DNA of 64,000 bases from Agelas oroides. Lineage: Eukaryota > Porifera > Demospongiae > Agelasida > Agelasidae. How positions within the stretch are numbered: the stretch's first letter is position 1; every line of letters starts with the position of its first letter. The DNA lies in contig OX422202.1 of the NCBI GenBank assembly GCA_949130485.1, positions 4,557,292 through 4,621,291 of the forward strand, in the 5' to 3' direction. A model generated the notes under the pieces. The model did no database searches. It was not told the origin of the DNA and saw only the letters and a program-made list of their open reading frames with translations. Position numbers and translations under genes: made by a program. Of this stretch, positions 55,882-64,000 are shown in pieces.

Positions 55882-57747
55882 TTAGTTAAATGAACCATAA
55901 GTATACACAGGAATCAGCCTTCTTGGCTCTTCATTGTCTGGCTCTTTGTTTTCTGTTGGCTCAGCAGCTGTGTGTTCATCTGTGGTGGGTAGCACTGGTT
56001 CATACTCCTCTGGGTTTATCAGCCGGTCTGGCAGAGAGCCAGTATCAGACTCAGTCTCCACATCTGCTTCAGCTTCACTTGTGTGTCTGGTAGCCTGCAT
56101 ACATCTTTTCAAAGTTTTGTATTTCCTTTTAAGGCATTGAGGGATGCCTATTTTCCTTGCTAACTTATGGCAAATGTAGAATATCAGTATCATGTGTGGA
56201 ACGAGTAACAGCAGTGTTGTTCCCAGAATAATGTATGTTAATAATGGTGATCCAGAGCTGCTTGTTACAAATGTTAGTATCTCAAGCAAAAATAGAATGA
56301 TAATATCAACATTATTCATGACGTTTAACTTGTATGGTCTTGTGATAGCATGGATACTGGAGGCACATGCAAAACATGCACCTTGGAGTATTGATGTGTG
56401 TGAGAGTAAACGATGGTGATTTAGGAACAAGAACAGTACCACTATCCTGAGGATGAGGAATGATGCAGAAACCATCCTGAAGTCTCGAGTGCCATTGGTT
56501 CCATCCTTGTACTGTCCCTGAAATGATTCCACAAACATGTGCAGAACATGCCACCTCCGAAATCCCCAACATGAGACACACCTCCTGAACAGTCTTGTGG
56601 GGTACAAAATGAGAAGAATTGTTGGACAAATGATAAATATTACAAACACACAAACAGCTATAGCTGAAAATATGATATACTCTTGTGTATGACATTCTAC
56701 AGTTGACTCATAATACAAAACACACTTGGTTGGAATATCACCATAATTATACTTGAAAGGGAAGGTGTACAACAGTGTGAAGGATACAAATAAAATTTTG
56801 GAGAAAGAGAGAAGCAGAAATGTTGTGAAAGCATTGTTTATTGATGCTGTGGAGTCCCATCTCCTCCTCAAGTGAGCAAAATGTCTGTGAAATGGCTTCC
56901 ATAGCCAAACAACTAGTCTGAAGTTGTTGTCATGGAGTTTTATACATACATATGTGATCAAAATGAGAAAAATGGGATAAAATGCCACTAGATACTCAAG
57001 TGCAAGTGCATGAACAGTCTTGATGTTGCTGCTTACACAAAATGGTGGAATGACAGAACGAAAGAAGTCTAAGCTCCAAATGCCACACAGTACTAGTAAC
57101 GCTTGCAGTGCCACATATGAAAATCCTGTTACTTCATTCTCAATGTACATGTGCAAGGGTACATTCAGTCATATTGTGTACACTACAATCTGACTCATGA
57201 ACACAAGGGCACTCAGTGGGGAGGAGGTGGCTCTTATGTGGAAGATTACCACCAGAAAGTACATCACAGTTATTGGAAAGAGTTCCAGGAAATAATACAA
57301 GACCCATCCATAACCATGTCCCCAGCACTTACTGCATTCCAGAGTGTATGAGTATAGTGCAATGCCATAGCCATCCTTACACTTCCCACACAGTGAGCCT
57401 TCTCGATTTAGTGGTCCGCACATGAACTCATTAAGTGAGGACACATTACTTGGTAACTGAATATAGAAGAAATAGTCAGCAGTGTTGCTGTAGTGTCCAA
57501 TGTATGGACAAGCTCCATATACAGTAACCCCAGTTGTATTGTTGTAAGTCATACAGAAGCTGAATTGAAGTAATGGAAAATCTGGGCTACACATGACTTT
57601 AACATCATTATGGTGGCAAGAGCACTTGGTGATAGATGTGTTGTCAGGGATGAACCAGGGAGGGCAGACATCTTGTCGGGCAATAGTCTGCTCTGTGAAA
57701 CTGAACAGAAAAATGAGCACGCCGAAAGGTGACAAATTTGCTCTCAT
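55882..57747 (-). pseudogene. Cysteine-rich polytopic membrane protein with one in-frame TGA
   Basis: ATG at 57747 starts a signal peptide (ANLSPFGVLIFLFSF), then an extracellular Cys-rich part with glycosylation sites and CGPLNREGSLCGKCKDGYG, then the first membrane segments. At 57171-57169 a TGA interrupts (VVYTI, stop, LNVPL) and the same frame continues open for 425 codons to 55882. That part has about eight more hydrophobic segments (YLVAFYPIFLILITYVCI, FLLLSFSKILFVSFTLLY, IFSAIAVCVFVIFIICPTI), the conserved-looking FGIW-type and RPYKLNVMN loops, and an acidic cytoplasmic tail. The total would be about 620 residues. The layout recalls large uncharacterised families of invertebrate receptors; ligand and role are unknown. 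With one lesion only, this may be a new pseudogene, a polymorphism, or a sequencing error. Confidence 0.75.
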
Positions 57748-60139
57748 GACTGTATACTATAGCTTGTTGACTCAGTTTCAAACCACCTTTAACATAAGCT
57801 AGCTGCTTTTCAACTCAAAATTGGCTATATAGCTCAGTACTGCATTAGTCCTTCCATCACCCAACTGGCTCATCTTTCTCTTTCTCGTTCTCTATACACT
57901 TAGCTATATATCCAAAACTATATAACTATAACTGCACTGAATATCTCCTCCTTTACTATGTTAATGTCATGCATAGCTTGGTGCCGTGTGAAACTGGCCA
58001 TTTGTAGAATACTTTGCTCAACGATGCTGTTAGTACACTGACCAAATATGGGTTGGTGTTTTGTCAACTGCTTATCTACAACAATCAGTTAATGGAGCCA
58101 TTAGTAAATAAGTGTACACAGGAGTCAGCCATCTCAGTTCTTCATCGTGTGGCTTTTTGTTTTCTGTGGGCTCAGCAGTTAGTGTTAACATAAGGGAGTA
58201 TCGCTACAACTCTTCATTTGGGGTTGATCAATGCAAAGTTAATGAGGACCCCCCACCATGTCTATCTTCAGAGCACCTGACGTGACACCATGCACTGCAT
58301 ATGACGAGATCTCCCAGATGCCCCTGCATTTCCTGATAGGTTCAAGGACGAAAAATCAGCTAAACTTCTTTTCTCATAAATTGATTTTTTAGAAAAGTGC
58401 ATGCACACGTTGCGTCAGTCTGAATTCCTATTTTGTTTTCTTTAGAAAAACGCAAAAGCAACATGCATTTCAAAATTCTCTTTTCCTGTTTGCCATGGAA
58501 CAGTATGCACGCGAATTTTTTATTTCCCAATAGGTCAAAGGACGAAAAAATCAGCTAAAATTCCTTTTCTAGGAAATGATTGGACAAACCCCAGTCCTCT
58601 CCGGTCCTGAACCTTTTCAGTCTTTTTAAATACAATATTTTTTCAAATAGACACCACCTACAAATAGTTACTGCCCTCAAATAGTAGCCGCACAAAAACG
58701 AGCAGCGAAAAAAATAGTAGCCACGGCGTCTGATCGAAGAAATACAGTACCTTATAATGCCATGAAACTGCATCAAAACATCATATGAAAATACTGTCAA
58801 TGAAGGCCAAGTTGAAACAGAAATGAAGCCATGCATTTTCCATTTTGGGTTCTGTATACAAATATATACCAGTGTACCTAGGGAATGATGCATGATCATA
58901 CTCAGTTTAGGTTATATACTCAAACATTGGTTGACTGCTTGTGGTACATGTAGCTAACTATGCACTGCCCGCTAGCAGCTACATTGTTGCAAGCAAGACC
59001 CACAAGTGAGACAGTCACACAAAGTACTCATAGAGTTTCCAAGATTGAAGTCAGGCGAGTTGTTTTGGCATGAAGACCCACCAACAGGAATTTGTTACCG
59101 TTTATAACTGGAGGAAACTGACTTGAGTCATCACATAATGTTCATTGTGTGTCTGGTTGTGTACGTGTGTATAATATTTGTTTTCAACACTTCTGTAAGT
59201 TGTATCAGTCTGCCTGTAGTAGCAGTAATTTTCTTGTACGTACAGTTTTTTGTTCTGCTTCTCTCTCCTGTTGCAATTTCATTGGACACAACCTAATGTT
59301 TGGCAAGAGTATGTACGGGATTACAATTATATAGTAATATTTCTTTACGGATTCAGTTAATTTGGTTAGAGAGTTGAGAGACAACTCACTTTTTGTACCA
59401 GGCTTTCAGCCCACTGAAATGAATTTATTTGTGCATGTTGTGACTACCTCCTAGTTAGGTATGTACTCTTTTGATTGTACTCCTTTCTCTGTGGGATGAT
59501 GACAATAATAATAATTATGTGCGCATATGATAGTACAGACGAGCTCCACAAGCTAGCTAAATCATGCAACACACTGTACAGTAGTATATATAAATCTGAA
59601 CAGTGGGACTATGCATGGGGAGGCGTTGGAACAAACCTTAGTGGCTGCCGCAGTTGTGATGGGACATGATTATGATGGTGATGTTGCAATGAGTGGCAGC
59701 TGTATTTACTGTTGTGCTTACACAAGTGAGGTTTTGTGTACTGTACTAGTTTCTTATCTTGATGTAGTTGGTGTTTCAGTAAGCTGGGTGCATTATCCTT
59801 GTAATGTGTACTCATTAAGGGCACAATTTAAGTGCTTCCCCCTGCTTGGGTTTGAAACTGAAAGTTCACTGGTGTATTTCTTTGTATACTGGTATGAACT
59901 CATACTGTTTATAAGACATGTCCATTTCGTAAACAACAGGTGTCAGTCATTCACCATTAGGTACAGCATTACAAATTTCACTTAAAACAATTGTCACTAT
60001 GGATCTTAACTTGAATTCTGTAACTACACAAGTACAAAAACACTTATGCTCCTAAACACACAGTATTGTTTCACTACATTATAGTCGACTTAAAACATCA
60101 TAATATTATTAGCTAATTCACTAAAACTCTTGCGGCACT
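57748..60139. other. Repeat-bearing stretch without gene
   Basis: 58640-58752 is the right half of the ACCGTATTTCCTCGATCAGA MITE (end CGTCTGATCGAAGAAATACA). I see no coding exon here apart from the fragment at 58085. Confidence 0.45.
58085..58190 (-). pseudogene. Fragment of the membrane-protein 3' end
   Basis: AGTGTACACAGGAGTCAGCC and GGCTTTTTGTTTTCTGTGGG resemble 55900-55965 of the gene above, diverged and truncated. Confidence 0.6.
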
Positions 60140-60425
60140 CAAAAGATTAGCTAATGGAACCACAAGTGTGGAAAGGGGTCAACCTTCTCAGTTCTTCATT
60201 GTCTTGCTCTTTGTCTTCTGTGAGCTCAGCAGCTGTGTGTTCTTCTGTGGTGGGTAGCACTGGTTCATACTCCCCTGGGTTTATCAGCCAGTCTGGCAGA
60301 GAGCCAGTATCAGACTCAGTCTTCACATCTGCTTCAGCTTGACCAGTGTGTCTGGGAGACATCTTTTCAAAGTTTTGTATCTCCTTTTAAGGCATTGAGT
60401 GATGCCTATTTTGTTTACTAACTTA
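60140..60425 (-). pseudogene. Second 3'-end fragment of the membrane-protein family
   Basis: 60362-60147 encodes QAEADVKTESDTGSLPDWLI, EYEPVLPTTEEHTAAELTED and LRRLTPFHTCGS, a close paralogue of the last 70 residues of the 55882 gene. Matching non-coding sequence on both sides (60000-60146 and to about 60425) shows this is a duplication of the gene's 3' end, with the rest lost. Confidence 0.75.
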
Positions 60426-60495
60426 TGGTAATTGCAGCAGACAAGAAATCATCACCAGTGGGACTCCATTTAGAGATGGCTGCACTCTGGTATCA

Positions 60496-61275
60496 AGTCA
60501 CAAAAAAGTTTTCCGAATGAAAACAAGCGCATGTAGGGATGGAACCTTCAAAAACCAGCCAAACAAGATGGGAACGACACCACAACACATTTAAACCATC
60601 CCTAAATCTTGTGCCATTTTGCCAACTATGCTTTGTGTTTGTTAGTTGTGTGCATAGCAGGGTTGTGGAAGGCAGTTGGGAGGGTATTGCTGGGTGTGTA
60701 GTGCATGTTGATGTGCATGGAGAGTGTGTTATGTTGTGGGTGGATGCAATGTAGTTGCTATTGAGCATGGCAGGTATAGTCTGTCTTGTATGCAGAAAGT
60801 GTGAGCAAGTGCTGCATGGGTCTGTATGGTATGTTGGGAGTTTTAAGTTATGTTGTGAAATTTTATTGCTGCTGAATGTGGCAGAATCTGATATGGATTG
60901 TGTGTTTTATGTGGAAGGCTGTGGAGTGGGCAGTGCTGAGTACCGTGTTCATTTAGTGAGTGTGTAGAGAGTTCTTTGTTGTGCATAGTTGGCAAAATGG
61001 CACAAGATATAGGGATGGTGTAAATGTGAGGATTCCATCCCTACATGTGCTTGTTTTCATTCGGAAAACTTTTTTGTGACTTAATGCCACATTCAGCAGC
61101 AATGAAATTTCACAACATAACTTAAAACTCCCAACATACCATACAGACCCATGCAGCACTTGCTCACACTTTCTGCATACAAGACAGACTATACCTGCCA
61201 TGCTCAATAGCAACTACATTGCATCCACCCACAACATAACACACTCTCCATGCACATCAACATGCACTACACACC
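60496..61275. repeat. Inverted, order-permuted duplication
   Basis: Three blocks occur in both orientations: A (GAATGAAAACAAGCGCATGT, 60496 and 61083), B (TCTTGTGCCATTTTGCCAAC, 60603 and 61013), C (about 190 bp, 60690-60888 and 61275-61085). The left order is A-B-C; the reverse complement of the right gives C-A-B. Block C encodes the same MLLSMAGIVCLVCRKCEQVL frame on both strands. Block A also occurs at 37850. Confidence 0.75.
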
Positions 61276-61494
61276 GATAAATGTACAATTTAACTTGGAA
61301 GCATTTGAGTTTATGATGATTCTTTGTTCTTTGTGAACAATTGTTCCTGCTGTTTATTGTTTTTTAGAAAAAGAGAGTCAGGCGAGGGGAAGATGCATGG
61401 TCTGTAAAGTATGAAAGCATAGAACTGTGTTGTTCACAAAGAACAAAGAATCATCATAAACTCAAATGCTTCCAAGTTAAATTGTACATTTATC
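61276..61494. mobile_element. Perfect 65-bp inverted repeat, fold-back element
   Basis: GATAAATGTACAATTTAACT begins the left arm (61276-61340); the right arm (61430-61494) is its exact reverse complement. An 89-bp loop lies between. It starts exactly where block C of the adjacent inverted repeat ends. Confidence 0.85.
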
Positions 61495-62039
61495 TACAGG
61501 GTTTAGAAGCCCAAGCAAAGCCTCATAAAACCCAAGTGCAAAGCACATGAGTTTTATGAGGCTTTGCACACAGGCTTATAAATCCCATAGACAAATGGGA
61601 GTAACAACGGCCCTGGTTCTGATCCAGTAGGTAGGTTGATGCAACTGCTACGTGCACCCCAAATTTGAGCTTTATAGATCAGTGAATGTGGACACTATGC
61701 CCCAATAAAGGGCAGTGTCCGATGGTCGCGACCATCGGACGAAACTACCGATCCACGGATGACGAAGTCCTATAATGCGAGGGAGGCAGCACTGTCCACC
61801 AAACTTGGTTTTCAGCTGCAGCTATCCTAACCTCCAATTATCAGCGATTCTGTTGTTGAACGGAGAGAAGTGTCGCTTGAAGAAGCGCGCAGGTTCAACC
61901 CATCAATCATCGGACGAGAATGAGCATGCGTCGTGCCAGCATGAGACCAGACAGCAAATCCACAGCATCCGTTTCACCAAAAATACAGCAGCATACTACA
62001 ACCCACGGTTCTATCTAGAGCCAGCTGCAGAAAGAATAG

Positions 62040-62440
62040 AGGTGGCTGATGTGGAGGTGGCTGATGTGGAGGTGGCTGATGTGGAGATGGCTGATGTGTG
62101 CTTGACACCTTTTGCAGTGAGGGCATTTATGAATTGGCTGATGTGGAGGTGGCTGTTTAGTATGGGGATTTTCCAAAAACAGCTGCTGTGGGGGTGGCTG
62201 AGGGTGTAGCACATCAGCCATCTCCACATCAGCCACCTCCACATCAGCCACCTCCACATCAGCACCCACTTCGACAGCAGGAAGCCTCAAACCACTCCCC
62301 ATCTTCTGTCATTCAACCACCTCTACAACAGTCATCTTCACATCAGGCTGCACACCGACAGCATAGGATGCAAGAGTCACCAGGGAATAAAATTCATATG
62401 TGCCCTCACTGCAAAACGTTTCAAGCACACAAAAAGCACC
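62040..62440. repeat. Inverted duplication at the 5' side of an RT fragment
   Basis: GAGGTGGCTGATGTG repeats (62039-62092) are mirrored by CACATCAGCCACCTC repeats (62213-62265), and GTGTGCTTGACACCTTTTGC plus AGTGAGGGCATTTATGAA (62095-62133) is mirrored by TTCATATGTGCCCTCACTGC plus AAAACGTTTCAAGCACAC (62394-62431). Confidence 0.75.
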
Positions 62441-62496
62441 TGTCGAAACACGAGCAAACAACTCTTGTACCAAGTGCAAGCAAAGATAAAAGTTAA
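62188..62496 (+). pseudogene. N-terminal zinc-finger-like piece of a retroelement ORF
   Basis: The frame has HQPPPHQ repeats then KIHMCPHCKTFQAHKKHLSK, a C2-H-rich finger with the last His not at the usual spacing. It ends in a stop 20 bp after the start of the RT frame, in another register. It is probably the upstream part of the same retroelement protein. Confidence 0.45.
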
Positions 62497-63415
62497 ATCC
62501 ACTGAAGTGACTAACACCCCAGAAAAGTTGAGACACGCAAGAGCATTGGATAGCTTTGATTTCAGTACACTCTATACTAACATCCCCCATAGTCAGCTCA
62601 AAACACGCATGGAAGAGTTAATTAGAAATGCATACAATACTAGAGATGCCTCCCACATGGCCTTAGGAAAAGATTATGCTTACTGGACTTCCAGACCTGT
62701 AGCTAATACCCGTAACTTAACGGTGAACCAGTTAGTTGAGATGTTCAATTTCTTGATAGATAACATATACATCCAGATAGGATCAGCTGTCTACCAACAA
62801 ACAATTGGCATCCCTATGGGTACTGATTGTGCTCCATTAGTTGCGGATCTATTTCTTTTCTCCTATGAATTTGAGTTTATGAAATCCCTAATCCGGACTG
62901 ACCTCTCTGTAGCAGCTAAATTTAGTAATACTTGCAGATATATTGATGACTTGCTTACACTTAACAACCCTGATTTTCAAGCATGCATAGGCCAAATTTA
63001 CCCCCCAGAATTAGAGCTTAAGAAAACTACAGAGAGCCATGACAGCTGTTCCTACCTGGATCTTAACATTAATGTCCTGAATGGTAAGTTTTGCACAGAC
63101 TTGTATGATAAGAGGGATGCCTTCAACTTTTCAATAGTCAATTTTCCACACATGGATAGCAACATACCCTCAAAACCAGCATACGGAGTAGTAATTTCAC
63201 AGTTAGTTCGATATTTGAGGATATGTTGTAATTACCAAGATTTTGTTTACAGATCTAAACTACTCACAACCAGATTATTTAGACAGGGATACGTATACCA
63301 AAAACTCTGTAGCACCTACAAGACCTTTGTGCATCGCTACCCCAGGACTTTACAGAAGTACGGGAGGTGCCTGAAAAACATTATTACTGAACGCATTGCC
63401 ATAGCTACTGTTTAA
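62465..63415 (+). CDS. Penelope-type reverse transcriptase fragment (no C-terminal nuclease)
   Basis: The 316-codon open frame starts at a non-ATG codon. FDFSTLYTNIPHSQL (motif A), QTIGIPMGTDCAPLVADLF (motif B), CRYIDDLLTLNN (motif C, about residue 158), SCSYLDLNINVLNG, then LYDKRDAFNFSIVNFP and PAYGVVISQLVRYLR. It ends ITERIAIATV without a GIY-YIG domain. RT regions before motif A are missing, so it is 5'-deleted or internally deleted. The lack of a C-terminal nuclease suits a nuclease-less type or the permuted (N-terminal GIY-YIG) Naiad/Chlamys type; I cannot decide which. It is clearly a different lineage from the 45-48 kb element. Confidence 0.85.
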   Translation: MYQVQAKIKVKSTEVTNTPEKLRHARALDSFDFSTLYTNIPHSQLKTRMEELIRNAYNTRDASHMALGKDYAYWTSRPVANTRNLTVNQLVEMFNFLIDNIYIQIGSAVYQQTIGIPMGTDCAPLVADLFLFSYEFEFMKSLIRTDLSVAAKFSNTCRYIDDLLTLNNPDFQACIGQIYPPELELKKTTESHDSCSYLDLNINVLNGKFCTDLYDKRDAFNFSIVNFPHMDSNIPSKPAYGVVISQLVRYLRICCNYQDFVYRSKLLTTRLFRQGYVYQKLCSTYKTFVHRYPRTLQKYGRCLKNIITERIAIATV

Positions 63416-63757
63416 CGCAGCCTGAACATGCAGTTTACTTGGCTTGGCACATTTATGCACACACAGCCTTTTAAACACGCACTGTTTGCCTTACACTGTT
63501 TGCCTTGTGCCTTATTAACAATACTTCCGGTACCTCCAGTGCCTCTGTAGCTGTATGCGCACGCGCGCGCACGCACGCGTCGATAACACGTGACGATCAA
63601 TCGCTACGTAAGACCTTCGAACGAAAGACAGCTGCACGAAGAACAGCTGCACGAAGAGACGGTGCTTTCGAGGAGTCTCTACCGACTTTTGAATAAGGCC
63701 AGCCACCTGACTGCATTCTGTGCATGAGATAGCAGTCCCCATCTCCCGGTCACCCCA
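63416..63757. other. 3' region of the RT element before the ribozyme
   Basis: It holds an alternating CG/CA stretch (GCGCACGCGCGCGCACGCAC, 63557-63576) and a short direct repeat (CAGCTGCACGAAGA, at 63630 and 63644). No reading frame is credible. Confidence 0.4.
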
Positions 63758-63801
63758 GCGCAGCTGATGAGGCCTGGTATTGGCCGAAACGCGTCCTGCG
63801 C
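63758..63801 (+). ncRNA. Hammerhead ribozyme (type I, Penelope-associated)
   Basis: Helix I: GCGCAG (63758-63763) with CTGCGC (63796-63801), six perfect pairs. Core CTGATGA (63764-63770). Helix II: GGCC (63771-63774) with GGCC (63782-63785), loop TGGTATT. Core GAAA (63786-63789). Helix III is minimal: ACGCGT (63789-63794), a palindrome. Cleavage is expected after C63795 of the GTC triplet. All conserved core bases are present. Hammerheads with very short helix III are known from Penelope-like elements and are thought to act as dimers; the palindrome suits that. It lies 343 bp after the RT stop. Confidence 0.88.
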
Positions 63802-64000
63802 AGTGGGTGACTTTGCATAACATCTAGGCCTGTTTTATAAGGGAGATGTGGTTCGTTGATTGTTCATACATGTACTATACTATTTAGTTATACATAGCAT
63901 TGTGTGTATCCATAACGAGCATACTTCTATCCACTAGGATACCAACAACACAGGCTAACAGCTGTGAGTCTGTGCTTCTACCAGGTGACCAGTCTTGATA

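Noticed and set aside
57169..57171. TGA read as selenocysteine
   Set aside because: It lies in a membrane segment, no selenocysteine function is known for this kind of protein, and I see no SECIS-like element; a nonsense change is simpler.

Overview
The window is nuclear DNA of an animal: split genes with GT-AG introns, about half of the sequence made of transposon debris, and no operons. The gene content (myosin VI, lambda-crystallin/gulonate dehydrogenase, a CUB protein, a Roc-COR-Death protein, a cysteine-rich polytopic membrane protein) fits an early-branching invertebrate. A demosponge is my best guess; this is inference from gene families and repeat style, not proof.

Layout: 0.3-11.7 kb (+) holds the tail-encoding 3' exons of a myosin VI gene whose motor exons lie upstream of the window. 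12.2-14.2 kb is LINE and DNA-transposon debris. 15.7-26.9 kb (+) is a complete six-exon CRYL1-like gene with introns packed with MITEs, a reverse transcriptase relic, a minisatellite, a Penelope-like relic and a satellite-bearing TIR element. 31.5-34.9 kb (+) is a CUB-domain gene, partly resolved, interrupted by a MITE and a Penelope relic. 39.1-42.3 kb (-) is a ROCO (Roc-COR) GTPase gene with a C-terminal Death domain. 44.2-48.2 kb (-) is a nearly complete Penelope-like element (RT plus GIY-YIG) bounded by identical 111-bp direct repeats. 48.8-49.7 kb (-) is a broken kelch-repeat gene. 50.2-55.3 kb is a run of non-autonomous DNA transposons, several with visible target-site duplications, ending in a TATA-containing promoter-like module that also occurs near 23.4 kb. 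55.9-57.7 kb (-) is a cysteine-rich polytopic membrane protein gene with one in-frame TGA; fragments of its 3' end recur at 58.1 and 60.2 kb. 60.5-62.4 kb is a nest of inverted duplications. 62.4-63.8 kb (+) is a second, different Penelope-type RT fragment followed by a well-formed hammerhead ribozyme.

The host genes show no functional linkage to one another. The strongest unusual signals are the hammerhead ribozyme with a palindromic helix III (63.76 kb), the 111-bp duplication around the Penelope element that carries a piece of a neighbouring MITE, the paired TATA/fold-back modules, a minisatellite grown from a MITE terminus inside a CRYL1 intron, and the single in-frame stops in two otherwise open reading frames.
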